In this document: piece after piece, positions 34,747 through 43,586 of the stretch
How positions within the stretch are numbered: position 1 is the stretch's first letter
Layout of the letters: each line of letters begins with the position of its first letter
Source: Pedobacter paludis
GTDB taxonomy: Bacteria; Bacteroidota; Bacteroidia; Sphingobacteriales; Sphingobacteriaceae
DNA: 64,000 nt
NCBI RefSeq assembly: GCF_003173575.1
Contig: NZ_QGNY01000008.1
Span: 62,001-126,000 of the forward strand
Direction: 5' to 3'
The notes under the pieces: generated by a model
What the model saw: the letters and a program-made list of their open reading frames with translations, nothing else
Database searches by the model: none
What the model was told of the DNA's origin: nothing
Program-made: the position numbers and the translations under genes

Positions 34747-34779
34747 TTAGCTTAGATGTTCTTAAGTGTCTAAGGTGGT
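34747..34779. repeat. Right terminal inverted repeat of the GxxExxY unit
   Basis: TGTTCTTAAGTGTCTAAGGT followed by GGT pairs with 34224-34246 at 19 of 23 positions. It ends 10 bases before the 3' end of the Lrp-family gene. Confidence 0.75.
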
Positions 34780-34789
34780 AAAAATCAAC

Positions 34790-35260
34790 CTAGTACTCCA
34801 ACGGAACGATAGGTTCTTTTTTCGTTGTAGACATGATCATCATCGTTTGAAAAGTTTTCACTACAGAAATCTTGCTGATTTTGTCCATAATCAAACGCTC
34901 ATAAGCTTTAATGTCTTTAACATAAACTTTCAGCAGGAAATCTGCCTGGCCGGTAACATGATGACATTCGGTAATTTCTTTGATCTGGTTTACTTCATCC
35001 AAAAAGATTTGTATCGTATTGTTTTTATGAAAATCAAGTTGAATTTGAATAAAAGTCTTAATTCCAAGTCCGAGTTTTTCTTCGTCTACCAGAGCGTGAT
35101 AGCTTTTGATATAACCTGCCATTTCAAGTTTACGAACACGCTCTAATGTTGGAGCTGGAGATAATCCAATTTCTTGAGATAATAATAGGTTGGTTATTCG
35201 ACCGTTTTCTTGTAAAATTCTTAAAATTTTAAAATCAATTTTATCTAATTCTGATGCCAT
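34790..35260 (-). CDS. Lrp/AsnC-family transcriptional regulator
   Basis: A 156-residue regulator: N-terminal winged helix (LDKIDFKILRILQENGRITNLLLSQEIGLSPAPTLERVRKLEMAGYI, about 5-55) and C-terminal RAM/AsnC effector-binding domain (about 70-145, with GQADFLLKVYVKDIKAYERLI). It would sense an amino acid or related small molecule. It has a near-perfect promoter only 7 bases before the ATG. Target genes are not known; the adjacent mntR-mntH genes are divergent, 126 bases away. Confidence 0.93.
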   Translation of the reverse strand: MASELDKIDFKILRILQENGRITNLLLSQEIGLSPAPTLERVRKLEMAGYIKSYHALVDEEKLGLGIKTFIQIQLDFHKNNTIQIFLDEVNQIKEITECHHVTGQADFLLKVYVKDIKAYERLIMDKISKISVVKTFQTMMIMSTTKKEPIVPLEY

Positions 35261-35267
35261 ATAAATT

Positions 35268-35298
35268 CAAAGGTATTGAGAACACAAACATAACCAAA
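35268..35298 (-). promoter_or_regulatory. Promoter of the Lrp-family gene
   Basis: Minus strand: TTTG (35298-35295), 19 bases, TACCTTTG (35275-35268), a full consensus match. The -7 box ends 7 bases before the ATG, leaving room for only a very short leader. Confidence 0.75.
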
Positions 35299-35347
35299 TT
35301 ATATTCTAAATTTTAACATAATTTATCATATATATTTTAAATTAAAA

Positions 35348-35367
35348 TTTTTAGATTTACCTAAAAA
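35348..35367 (+). promoter_or_regulatory. Candidate MntR operator
   Basis: A 20-base imperfect palindrome with perfect outer arms TTTTTAG and CTAAAAA around ATTTAC, 19 bases before the mntR start. Position and form suit a DtxR/MntR-family operator for autoregulation of mntR-mntH; this is inference. Confidence 0.5.
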
Positions 35368-35386
35368 ATTAATTAGATAAATAAAA

Positions 35387-36049
35387 ATGCAAAGTTTCAC
35401 AGAGGAGAACTATCTTAAGGTTATTTATCATTTGGCAGAAAAAACAGAAACTGTTCAAACCAATGCCATTGCTGAACAAATTCAAACAAAACCTGCCTCG
35501 GTAACAGATATGATTAAAAAATTAGCCGACAAGGGATTGGTTGATTATGTAAAATACCAAGGCGTTAGTTTAACAGAAAAAGGTAAATCGGCAGCTATTG
35601 ATATCGTTAGAAAACACCGACTTTGGGAAGTTTTTTTGGTTGATAAACTTAATTTTAAATGGGACGAGGTACATGATGTTGCCGAAGAGCTTGAACACAT
35701 TAAATCTATAGATTTAATTGAGCGATTGGATGAATTTTTAGGTTTCCCAAAAGCTGATCCTCATGGTGATCCAATTCCGGATAAACATGGAAGATTTGCG
35801 AAAACCCAGTTTATAAAACTTATCGATTTAAAAGTAGGAGATTCTGGAACCATTACAGGTGTTAGTCAACACAGCTCGGCATTTTTAAAGCATTTAGAAA
35901 AATTAGGATTAACCTTGGGCAAACAAATTCATATTAATGATGTTACGGATTTCGATGGTTCAGTAGAAATTCTTTCGAGCGAGAAGCAGATCAATATAAG
36001 TAGAGAAGTTGCAAAACATATTTTAATAAGCAGTAATGGCAAAATCTGA
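35387..36049 (+). CDS. mntR: Manganese-dependent DtxR/MntR-family repressor
   Basis: A 220-residue metal-dependent regulator. N-terminal winged helix (FTEENYLKVIYHLAEKTETVQTNAIAEQIQTKPASVTDMIKKL), then the dimerisation/metal domain (RKHRLWEVFLVDKL, HDVAEELEHIKS, FLGFPKADPHGDPIP) and a C-terminal FeoA/SH3-like domain (KVGDSGTITGVS...). It overlaps the transporter gene by 14 bases, which ties it to Mn or Fe uptake. With excess metal it should repress its own operon. Confidence 0.9.
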   Translation: MQSFTEENYLKVIYHLAEKTETVQTNAIAEQIQTKPASVTDMIKKLADKGLVDYVKYQGVSLTEKGKSAAIDIVRKHRLWEVFLVDKLNFKWDEVHDVAEELEHIKSIDLIERLDEFLGFPKADPHGDPIPDKHGRFAKTQFIKLIDLKVGDSGTITGVSQHSSAFLKHLEKLGLTLGKQIHINDVTDFDGSVEILSSEKQINISREVAKHILISSNGKI

Positions 36050-37898
36050 ATCGTTAAGCGAAGTACATCAAAGCGTAGCCACAGATAAACGAAAGGGCTG
36101 GAGACGAATATTATCGTTTATCGGACCGGCATATTTAATAAGCGTTGGTTATATGGATCCGGGAAACTGGGCCACCGATTTAGCAGGAGGAAGTAAATTT
36201 GGCTATCAGCTGATCTGGGTTTTGTTAATGTCGAATTTAATTGCCCTTTTACTTCAATCGTTAAGTGCAAGGTTAGGTATTGTTAGAGGATTGGATTTGG
36301 CGCAGGCTTCCAAACATGCTTATCCCCGTTGGGCAAACATTCCACTCTTTGGTCTTGCACAAACCGCTATTATCGCCTGTGATTTAGCTGAGATTATTGG
36401 TATGGCTATTGGGTTACAGCTTCTTTTTGGTTTACCGTTAATCTGGGGGATTTCCATAACCATTTTCGACACCATTTTACTCCTGTTTCTTTTAAATAAG
36501 GGAATGAGGGCTATGGAAGGCTTTATTGTTTCAATGGTTTTCATTGTGGGGATTTCTTTTTTGGTGGAAATGTTTATTGTTGAGCCATCATTAAAAGAAG
36601 TTGCTAAAGGTTTTGAACCATCATTACTAAGTGGCGATGCTTTATACATTGCTATAGGTATAATTGGCGCAACCGTAATGCCACACAACCTTTATTTACA
36701 CTCATCACTGGTACAAACCAGAAAAATTGAGAGAACAAACAAAGGGATTAAGGAAGCCTTAAAATTTAATTTAATCGATACTACGGTTGCACTAAATTTG
36801 GCATTCTTTGTAAATGCTGCCATCTTAATTTTGGCAGCGGCCGCTTTTTACAAAAATGGATTACACGAAGTTGCCGAAATTCAGGATGCACATAAACTTT
36901 TATCAAATATTTTTGGCAAAGTTGCACCTGCCCTATTTGCAATTGCCTTAATTGCAGCAGGCCAAAGCTCTACCGTTACAGGTACACTTGCGGGTCAGAT
37001 TATTATGGAAGGTCATATTAACCTCAGAATTCAACCGTGGTTAAGAAGACTGATTACTCGCTTATTAGCAATTATCCCTGCTTTTTTTACCATTCTTCAT
37101 TACGGAGATGATGCACTTGGGGGCCTTTTGGTTTTAAGTCAGGTTGTATTGAGCTTACAGTTGGGCTTTGCAATTATTCCTTTGATCCATTTTACATCAG
37201 ATAAAAAACTGATGAAGGACTTTGCTATTAAGTTGTGGGTAAAAATTTTAGCTTGGGCAAGTGCAATCGGGATAATTGCCTTAAATGTTAAGTTGGTTAT
37301 AGAAGAAATTTCTGGCTGGACAAAAGAAGCAAACAATTGGTGGATTTATGCAATTATTTTCCCTGCCGTAACCTTAATCATTCTCCTACTTCTTTACATT
37401 TTCTTTCATCCACTTATTGATAAAAGAAATATGCAGAGGCAAATGGTTCCGCACGGCAATGCGCTTGATATTGGAAAAATAGAGAAAGTGATTTACGAAC
37501 GAATTGGAATTGCAGTTGATTTCTCCAAAAATGATAGAAACACCATTAGGCATGCGCTTATTCAAGGTGGAAAAAATGCACATTATTATCTAATTCATGT
37601 GGTCGAAACCGCAGCTGCAAGGTATCATGGAGATGTAGTTATGGATCATGAAACACAGAGCGATGGTGAAAACCTAGAAAAATACAGGCTCAATTTGGCA
37701 GACTTGGGTTATGATTCTACCGCTTTTATAGGTTTTGGCGGTACAGCAAAAGCTATTGCAAAAATTAGCAATAGCAATAAACTAGAATTATTGGTAATGG
37801 GCGCTCACGGCCATAAAGGACTTAAGGATTTAATTTTTGGTACAACTGTAGATTCCGTTAGGCATAAGGTTAATATGCCAGTCCTAATTATCAGATAA
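36036..37898 (+). CDS. mntH: Nramp-family Mn2+/Fe2+ transporter fused to a universal stress protein domain
   Basis: A 620-residue inner-membrane protein. Residues about 20-460 are a metal:H+ symporter of the Nramp family with the helix 1 motif DPGNWATD (metal-binding Asp/Asn) and the helix 6 motif MPHNLYLHSS. Residues about 485-620 form a UspA-like domain, ending with the nucleotide-binding pattern GAHGHKGLKDLIFGTTVDSV and PVLIIR. The cytosolic Usp domain could bind ATP and gate or sense transport (inference). It overlaps mntR by 14 bases and abuts the convergent TlpA-like gene with no gap. Confidence 0.92.
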   Translation: MAKSESLSEVHQSVATDKRKGWRRILSFIGPAYLISVGYMDPGNWATDLAGGSKFGYQLIWVLLMSNLIALLLQSLSARLGIVRGLDLAQASKHAYPRWANIPLFGLAQTAIIACDLAEIIGMAIGLQLLFGLPLIWGISITIFDTILLLFLLNKGMRAMEGFIVSMVFIVGISFLVEMFIVEPSLKEVAKGFEPSLLSGDALYIAIGIIGATVMPHNLYLHSSLVQTRKIERTNKGIKEALKFNLIDTTVALNLAFFVNAAILILAAAAFYKNGLHEVAEIQDAHKLLSNIFGKVAPALFAIALIAAGQSSTVTGTLAGQIIMEGHINLRIQPWLRRLITRLLAIIPAFFTILHYGDDALGGLLVLSQVVLSLQLGFAIIPLIHFTSDKKLMKDFAIKLWVKILAWASAIGIIALNVKLVIEEISGWTKEANNWWIYAIIFPAVTLIILLLLYIFFHPLIDKRNMQRQMVPHGNALDIGKIEKVIYERIGIAVDFSKNDRNTIRHALIQGGKNAHYYLIHVVETAAARYHGDVVMDHETQSDGENLEKYRLNLADLGYDSTAFIGFGGTAKAIAKISNSNKLELLVMGAHGHKGLKDLIFGTTVDSVRHKVNMPVLIIR

Positions 37899-38378
37899 TT
37901 ATTTGCTAAGCAATTTCATTATTTTTTGAATGCCGCCATCCCCACTTTGGTAAAGCAAAAGTTTGTTGGCCGTACTATAAAGATACATCGAAGGGTATTT
38001 AGAAGGCAAAAATGCTGGTATAAATATTTTGTTTTTATCTTGAAGAACGGTGACGTTTGGCTTTGAGTTTAAGCCAGGTGCGTAAGATGTAAAAAATTGA
38101 GGAATAATATAGGCCTCATCAAGTGTAATCATATAGATATTAACATCTTTAAACTTGGCATAATTGGTATTTAAAAGCTTCACTTCTCTCTGGCAATGCT
38201 CGCAGGTACAATCAAAAAGTATAAATAAGTTTTTTTTACCTTGTTTCATATCCTTATTTGAAAAGGACTTACCATCAAGCTTAAAGAATGTAAATTGAGG
38301 CAATAATGTAGGCTGTTGGGCTTTTGCCTGTACAGCTATGAAAAAAAATAAGACCAAAAGAAGATTTTTAAATTTCAT
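37899..38378 (-). CDS. Exported TlpA-like thioredoxin-fold protein
   Basis: A 159-residue protein with a signal peptide (MKFKNLLLVLFFFIAVQAKAQ). FTFFKLDGKSFSNKD and NLFILFDCTCEHCQREVKLLN are the start and active-site parts of an AhpC/TSA-TlpA fold; the redox pair is C-E-H-C, with an extra Cys two residues before it. It should act as a periplasmic disulfide reductase or cytochrome maturation-like protein (inference). Its stop codon directly abuts the stop codon of mntH, a tail-to-tail arrangement with no spacer. Confidence 0.85.
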   Translation of the reverse strand: MKFKNLLLVLFFFIAVQAKAQQPTLLPQFTFFKLDGKSFSNKDMKQGKKNLFILFDCTCEHCQREVKLLNTNYAKFKDVNIYMITLDEAYIIPQFFTSYAPGLNSKPNVTVLQDKNKIFIPAFLPSKYPSMYLYSTANKLLLYQSGDGGIQKIMKLLSK

Positions 38379-38397
38379 TGCGATGTTTTGAAGATTC

Positions 38398-38430
38398 CAA
38401 ACTTAAGCGAATAAATACTTAACTGCCAAA
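38398..38430 (-). promoter_or_regulatory. Promoter of the TlpA-like gene
   Basis: Minus strand: TTTG (38430-38427), 21 bases, TAAGTTTG (38405-38398). Full consensus match; ATG 19 bases beyond. Confidence 0.7.
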
Positions 38431-38560
38431 TAAAATTGAGGTTTTACAAACAGATGAACAAATAAGAGTTAAATATCTGATGTTGATTTAATTTAAAAAT
38501 GATTATCACACCAATTTTTAAGATATTTGCAATCCGGCTAAATTAGTGGTTATTAAAAGA

Positions 38561-38580
38561 GCAAATCGTATTTGATTTGC
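38561..38580. repeat. Short inverted repeat before smpB
   Basis: GCAAATC and GATTTGC with a 6-base loop (GTATTT), 17 bases before the smpB start. It could be a leader hairpin or an operator; no T run follows. Confidence 0.55.
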
Positions 38581-38597
38581 AGATAGGAATATAAATT

Positions 38598-39047
38598 TTG
38601 AAAAACGACATTAACATAAAAAATAAAAGGGCTTATTTCGATTATAATTTAATTGATAAATATATAGCAGGAATAGCACTTTTAGGAACAGAAATAAAAG
38701 CGATTAGACAAGGCAAGGCAAATATGACAGATGCTTTCTGCATGTTTATTGGCGGAATTCTTTACGTAAGAAACCTGCACATTTCCGAATATAGCCACAG
38801 CTCATTTTATCATCATGATATCAAGAGAGACAGGGCTTTATTGCTTCAAAAAAAGGAAATAAGGAAACTAAAACTTAAAGGCGAAGAAAAGGGATACACC
38901 ATTGTTCCCTTAAGAATTTTCATTAATGAACGCGGTTTTGCAAAGATCGAAATTTCACTTGCACAGGGTAAAAAGGAATTTGATAAACGCGATAGCCTTA
39001 AAGATAAAGATGTAAAACGTGAAATGGATAGAGCCATGAAAAGATAA
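38598..39047 (+). CDS. smpB: SsrA-binding protein SmpB
   Basis: A 149-residue tmRNA partner for trans-translation that frees stalled ribosomes. Family blocks: NIKNKRAYFDYNLIDKYIAGIALLGTEIKAIRQGKANMTDAF, YVRNLHISEYSHSSFYHHDIKRDRALLLQKKEIRKL and the basic C-terminal tail KRDSLKDKDVKREMDRAMKR. The start codon is TTG at 38598: the reading from there gives the usual Bacteroidota N-terminus MKNDINIKNK and no ATG fits. Confidence 0.95.
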   Translation: MKNDINIKNKRAYFDYNLIDKYIAGIALLGTEIKAIRQGKANMTDAFCMFIGGILYVRNLHISEYSHSSFYHHDIKRDRALLLQKKEIRKLKLKGEEKGYTIVPLRIFINERGFAKIEISLAQGKKEFDKRDSLKDKDVKREMDRAMKR

Positions 39048-39105
39048 TTCTTTGGCTCTATTAGTTTATTCTTGCAAGCCATTGAATTAATGACTAATGA
39101 ACCTT

Positions 39106-39762
39106 TTACCAGGCTTGATCTCCAACCAGAGGAACAAACCTAAAGGTATCTAATACTATTTTTTCGTAATCTGTTTCACTAACACGAATTACCGTAACCA
39201 TTTTTTGTGTCTTTTCATCACCAACCGGGATAACCAAAATACCGCCGATTTTTAATTGTTTTAATAAAATTTCTGGAACTAAAGGTGCGCCAGCAGTCAC
39301 AATAATTTTATCATAAGGCGCATGTTCAGCAATACCTTTTGATCCATCGCCACAAAAAAAAGTTGGTCTGTAACCCATTCCTGGTAATACTTGAATGGTA
39401 CGATTAAAGATGTTTTCCTGCCTTTCTATGGTGAATACGTTTGCTCCAAGTTCCATTAAAATGCAGGTTTGATAGCCAGAACCTGTCCCAATTTCCAAAA
39501 CTTTATCTCCTTTTTTAATATGAAGCAGCTCACTTTGATAAGCAACTGTGTAAGGCTGAGAAATGGTTTGTCCATCACCTATTGGGAAAGCAATATCTTT
39601 ATAAGATTGATTCCAAAACGTTTCGTCGAAGAAAAAATGACGCGGAACTTTACCGATTGCTTTCAACACATTTTCATCTTCAATACCGCGACTACTCAAC
39701 AGCTCAACAAGCTTTTTTCTCGCACCACGTTCTCGGTAATTATCAACAAATTTATAGGCCAT
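39106..39762 (-). CDS. pcm: Protein-L-isoaspartate O-methyltransferase
   Basis: A 218-residue SAM-dependent repair methyltransferase for isoaspartyl residues in damaged proteins. It shows DGQTISQPYTVAYQSELL (substrate loop), motif I VLEIGTGSGYQTCILMELGA, FTIERQENI and YDKIIVTAGAPLVPEILLKQLKIGGILVIPVG. Length is normal and the start ATG is preceded by a consensus promoter. Confidence 0.96.
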   Translation of the reverse strand: MAYKFVDNYRERGARKKLVELLSSRGIEDENVLKAIGKVPRHFFFDETFWNQSYKDIAFPIGDGQTISQPYTVAYQSELLHIKKGDKVLEIGTGSGYQTCILMELGANVFTIERQENIFNRTIQVLPGMGYRPTFFCGDGSKGIAEHAPYDKIIVTAGAPLVPEILLKQLKIGGILVIPVGDEKTQKMVTVIRVSETDYEKIVLDTFRFVPLVGDQAW

Positions 39763-39769
39763 GAAGTCT

Positions 39770-39799
39770 CAAAATTAGCGTTTTTATATGGTGATACAA
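39770..39799 (-). promoter_or_regulatory. Promoter of pcm
   Basis: Minus strand: TTG (39799-39797), 19 bases, TAATTTTG (39777-39770). The box ends 7 bases before the ATG. Confidence 0.65.
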
Positions 39800-39880
39800 C
39801 CTTAAAATTTCGTTTGGGCTGTAAGTAACAGTAAATCAAAACTAAAAATATTCAAATTAGATTTACGGTTACAAATATAA

Positions 39881-39914
39881 TTTGCAAGTTAGTAAGGAAT
39901 TATTTCTACTTTTG
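39881..39914 (+). promoter_or_regulatory. Promoter of the beta-barrel protein gene
   Basis: TTTG (39881-39884), 22 bases, TACTTTTG (39907-39914). Spacing one base longer than typical. The leader would be about 35 bases. Confidence 0.55.
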
Positions 39915-39954
39915 AGATTGAATAAAAATTATTGTAAAATATCCTTATCTATTT

Positions 39955-40632
39955 ATGAAGAAAATATTACTTAGCCTTATTGTTTTATGTACTTCTTTAA
40001 CATTATTTGCTCAATCTAGCGCAGATTATAACTATACAATTGGTTTACGTGGCTTTACTTTAATGCAATTGCCAAAAGTTATGAACCAAACCAATACACA
40101 AGATTACGTTAAAGCGTATGGAAATGGGTTAATGTTTAAATTCAACGATAATCAGATTAGTTATAGAATTAGCGGAAATTATTATCGTAATGATGAGGAG
40201 TTTGATAACACCTGTGCATCATGCGAAATTGCTAGAGGAAAGGTAACCGATTATTCATTCAAAATTGGTTTCGAAAAGAACTTTAACTATTCTAGAATTC
40301 AACCTTACTTTGGTTTTGATCTGGGATATCGCTCTAATCGCTTTACAGGAACAATTTCTCCAAAAAACGCATTGGTTGGCAGTACGGAACAAACAGTTGA
40401 TGCCAGCAAAAATGGTTTAGTATTAACGCCGGTTTTAGGGTTAAAAGTTAACATCATTCCTCAACTTAACGTATTTGCAGAAAGCAATCTAGATTTTTAT
40501 TACTCGTACGAAAAACAAGATCTTACACAACCAAATGGCGTTGCCAGAACGGTTACCACTTATAGAAAATGGGAATATTTACTAAATCCTGTTTCAGTTG
40601 GTGTTCAATTTAGCCTAAACGGAAAAAATTAA
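39955..40632 (+). CDS. Outer-membrane beta-barrel protein
   Basis: A 225-residue protein with a signal peptide (MKKILLSLIVLCTSLTLFAQ). The mature part alternates hydrophobic and polar residues in strands with aromatic girdles (KFNDNQISYRISGNYYRN, YSFKIGFEKNFNYSRIQPYFGFDLGYRSNRF, LTPVLGLKVNIIPQLNVFAESNLDFYYSY, WEYLLNPVSVGVQFSL), which reads as an eight-stranded OmpA/OmpW-like barrel. Two Cys (CASCE) lie in a predicted loop. Function unknown. Its stop overlaps the end of convergent priA by 4 bases. Confidence 0.8.
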   Translation: MKKILLSLIVLCTSLTLFAQSSADYNYTIGLRGFTLMQLPKVMNQTNTQDYVKAYGNGLMFKFNDNQISYRISGNYYRNDEEFDNTCASCEIARGKVTDYSFKIGFEKNFNYSRIQPYFGFDLGYRSNRFTGTISPKNALVGSTEQTVDASKNGLVLTPVLGLKVNIIPQLNVFAESNLDFYYSYEKQDLTQPNGVARTVTTYRKWEYLLNPVSVGVQFSLNGKN

Positions 40633-43109
40633 TAAGGATCTACATCAATCTGGATCATTACGCTTTTAAATTCTTTAACTGCATTAAATTCAGTTATGGT
40701 TTCTTTTAAAGCGTTTTTTACTTTTTGTATGGCCGTATGTTTATCCGCTTTTATGATAATTTGTTTGATATAAAGGTTCCTTACTCTGCTTACTAAAGGT
40801 TGCTCTGGTCCGAGAACACGCTTACCAAACTTGCCCTTAAGTGTATTTGCAAGCGTTGTTGCCGCGTAATCCAAAACATGAGCATCTTTATGCTTTACAG
40901 ATAAAAAGATCATTTTGGTAAATGGAGGATAAAGAAATTTTTCTCGCTCCTCAATTTCATCGTTGTACATTCCGATGTAATCATTATTAACAACCTGTTT
41001 AATGATTCGGTTGTTTGCATCGTAAGTTTGAATACACACATTGCCTTGATCAGCACGGCGACCTGCCCTACCCGCTACTTGCGCTAAAAGCTGAAAGCTT
41101 CTTTCGTAAGCTCTAAAATCAGGATAACCCAACAATGTATCTGCATTAATTACGCCTATTAAATTCAGATTATCAAAATCCAAACCTTTGGCAACCATTT
41201 GCGTACCAATTAAAATATCTGTCTTCTTATCCTGAAAATCGGTTAAGATTTGCTGTAATCCATTTCGTGTTCTGGTGGTGTCCATATCCAATCTGGCAAT
41301 GGTTACCTCTGGATAAAGCAGTTTTAGCTCCTCTTCTATCCGCTCGGTTCCAAAACCTTTCTGTTCTACATGTACTGAACCGCAAGCTGGACATATATTA
41401 ACACTACTTTGCTGGTAACCACAATAATGGCAATGAAGTTTCCCACTGCTTTTATGATATGTAAGACTTACGTCGCAATTGATACATTTAGGGGTATATC
41501 CGCAGGTGGCGCAAATTAAAATTGTAGCATATCCTCTTCTATTTTGAAAAAGTACGATTTGTTCCTTTTTAGAAAGTGCCAGATCAATATCCTTAATTAA
41601 AACGCTTGAAAAATACGAAACCATAGATTTTTTCTTCGTCTCTTCTGAGATGCTCACAACCTGTTGGTTAGGCAACTGAACGCCACCAAAACGTTCCTTC
41701 ATTTCGACCAATCCGTACTTTCCCTGTAAGGCATTGTAATAGCTTTCCAGCGATGGAGTTGCAGAACCTAGTATAACTTTTGCCTGATGCAAATGAGCCA
41801 AATAAATAGCAGCATCTCGAGCCTGATAACGTGGCGCCGGATCGTATTGCTTATAAGATGGTTCATGCTCTTCATCAATTACAATAAGTTTTAAATGCTG
41901 GAAAGGCAAAAACACGGCTGATCTTGCTCCAAGAACAACTTTATACGCTCCGTTTCTAACCTTGTTCCAAATTTCTACACGTTCGCTATTGTTAAATTTA
42001 GAATGATAAACCCCAATGGCATTGCCAAAGTAAAGTTTTATCCGCTCTACAATCTGTGTAGTTAAAGCAATCTCTGGCAAAAGAAACAAAACCTGTCCAT
42101 CGGTTTTCTGAATAATTTCTTCAATCAGTTTGATATATACCTGGGTTTTACCAGATGCTGTAACACCATGAAGCAGTGTAACTTCCTTTTCCCCAAATAA
42201 ACTATTTATCTTGTCGTAAGCCTTCTGCTGTTCATCGTTTAAAGTAAAATTTACACTAAAATCATCGTCATGACTTGCCAAACGACTAACTGGTCGTTTC
42301 ATAATCACAAAAATATCTTTATCAATTAAAGCTTTAAAGGCCGCAGGTCCGCAATCGCTCTCTTCTAAAAGTTGTTCTTTTGAGATTGGCATCCCTGTTT
42401 TCTGCAATTTCAAATACGCAAGTAAGGCATCAAGCTGTTTTGGCGCCCGATCAAGAATATTAAATAACTGCTTTAAATTTTCTTCTTCAGCATAGAATTC
42501 ATTTAAAAGAACAAAAGATTTTAATAGCGGTTTATATTTCTGCACAACTTCTTCTGCTACCAGAACCTGTTCTTTATCTAATAAATGATTGATTATTGGA
42601 TAAACTGTTTTTTGTCCAAGCAATTTAGAAACATCATTAACGGTAAGTTTTTGCTGTTTTTTAAGTGCAGAGATTATAAGCTCCTCCTTATCTGTAAGCT
42701 CGGCATCTTCATTAAAATCCTCACGGAGTATTAGAATGGTTTCACTAGCCAGTTTTAAACTTGCAGGCAGGGCTGCAGCCATTACGTCGCCTTCATTGCA
42801 CATGTAATACTGCGTCATCCATTCCCAAAACTTTAATTGCGTTGGCGTAATAACAGGTTCGGCATCTATAACATCGATAATGTATTTGGCTTCGTAAACT
42901 GTTGGCGGAACTTTAGTTATCGCTTTGATTAATGCGGTGTAAATCTTGTGTTTGCCAAACTGAACAACAACCCGTTTTCCAATTTCAACTTGGTGATTAA
43001 GATCAAATGGCACACGGTAGGTATAGTTTTTAGCCAGAGATAAAGGCAAAACAACTTCCACAAAAAGAGTTTCTCTTTCCGTAAAGATCTCATTTTCGAA
43101 TGTGTCCAT
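40629..43109 (-). CDS. priA: Primosomal protein N' (replication restart helicase PriA)
   Basis: An 826-residue superfamily 2 helicase that restarts stalled replication forks. N-terminal 3'-DNA-binding domain, Walker A GVTASGKTQVYIKLI, DEEH box (LIVIDEEHEPSYKQYDPAPRYQARDAA), and a zinc-binding insertion with eight Cys (CATCGYTPKCINCDVSL, HCHYCGYQQSSVNICPACGS). Motifs V-VI: GTQMVAKGLDFDNL and QLLAQVAGRAGR. It shares 1 base (TAATG) with the stop of the DUF423 gene, so they are co-translated. Confidence 0.97.
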   Translation of the reverse strand: MDTFENEIFTERETLFVEVVLPLSLAKNYTYRVPFDLNHQVEIGKRVVVQFGKHKIYTALIKAITKVPPTVYEAKYIIDVIDAEPVITPTQLKFWEWMTQYYMCNEGDVMAAALPASLKLASETILILREDFNEDAELTDKEELIISALKKQQKLTVNDVSKLLGQKTVYPIINHLLDKEQVLVAEEVVQKYKPLLKSFVLLNEFYAEEENLKQLFNILDRAPKQLDALLAYLKLQKTGMPISKEQLLEESDCGPAAFKALIDKDIFVIMKRPVSRLASHDDDFSVNFTLNDEQQKAYDKINSLFGEKEVTLLHGVTASGKTQVYIKLIEEIIQKTDGQVLFLLPEIALTTQIVERIKLYFGNAIGVYHSKFNNSERVEIWNKVRNGAYKVVLGARSAVFLPFQHLKLIVIDEEHEPSYKQYDPAPRYQARDAAIYLAHLHQAKVILGSATPSLESYYNALQGKYGLVEMKERFGGVQLPNQQVVSISEETKKKSMVSYFSSVLIKDIDLALSKKEQIVLFQNRRGYATILICATCGYTPKCINCDVSLTYHKSSGKLHCHYCGYQQSSVNICPACGSVHVEQKGFGTERIEEELKLLYPEVTIARLDMDTTRTRNGLQQILTDFQDKKTDILIGTQMVAKGLDFDNLNLIGVINADTLLGYPDFRAYERSFQLLAQVAGRAGRRADQGNVCIQTYDANNRIIKQVVNNDYIGMYNDEIEEREKFLYPPFTKMIFLSVKHKDAHVLDYAATTLANTLKGKFGKRVLGPEQPLVSRVRNLYIKQIIIKADKHTAIQKVKNALKETITEFNAVKEFKSVMIQIDVDPY

Positions 43110-43495
43110 TATTTATCTTTTATAGCCGCAAAAAACAACATGATCCACCCAAGTACAAACAAAAGACCACCAATTGGCGTAACAGGCCCTATAAATTCAG
43201 TAAAGCCAATGTTTAAAATACTCCGGGTTGCTAACAAGTATAGAGAGCCAGAGAATAAGATTATCCCGAAGGTAAAACAGAAATATGCAATGTTAATCAG
43301 TTTGTTTCTATACCTGGCAAAAGTTGATAGGTAAAGTAAAGCAAAGGTATGATAGAACTGATAATCGACACCTTTTTGCCATATATCCAATGAAGGGCCA
43401 TCAATTAAACTCTTTAAACCATGGGCACCAAAAGCGCCAAGTAAAACAGCAACAGCACCAAAAAAAGAAGCAGTAAGGATAATACGTTTGTTCAT
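43109..43495 (-). CDS. DUF423 membrane protein
   Basis: A 128-residue inner-membrane protein with about four hydrophobic helices. Family motif near the start: ASFFGAVAVLLGAFGAHGLKS; later YQFYHTFALLYLS, ILFSGSLYLLA and PIGGLLFVLGWIMLFFAAI. Function unknown (YwdK/YgdD-like). Its stop overlaps the priA start by 1 base (TAATG), so the pair is translationally coupled. Confidence 0.9.
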   Translation of the reverse strand: MNKRIILTASFFGAVAVLLGAFGAHGLKSLIDGPSLDIWQKGVDYQFYHTFALLYLSTFARYRNKLINIAYFCFTFGIILFSGSLYLLATRSILNIGFTEFIGPVTPIGGLLFVLGWIMLFFAAIKDK

Positions 43496-43566
43496 AATCT
43501 TTTGCTTATAGCAATCGCTAAATTAATAAATTGGCAAAGAACTTCTTACTAATCGATGTAATAAAT

Positions 43567-43574
43567 TAAATTTG
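43567..43574 (+). promoter_or_regulatory. -7 promoter element of the exported protein/DUF5723 operon
   Basis: TAAATTTG matches TAnnTTTG; the ATG follows 12 bases later. Confidence 0.5.
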
Positions 43575-43586
43575 TTGCACAGACAC

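Noticed and set aside
34766..35146. Plus-strand frame of 126 codons over the Lrp gene
   Set aside because: It is antisense to the Lrp/AsnC regulator, which has clear helix-turn-helix and RAM domains and a consensus promoter.
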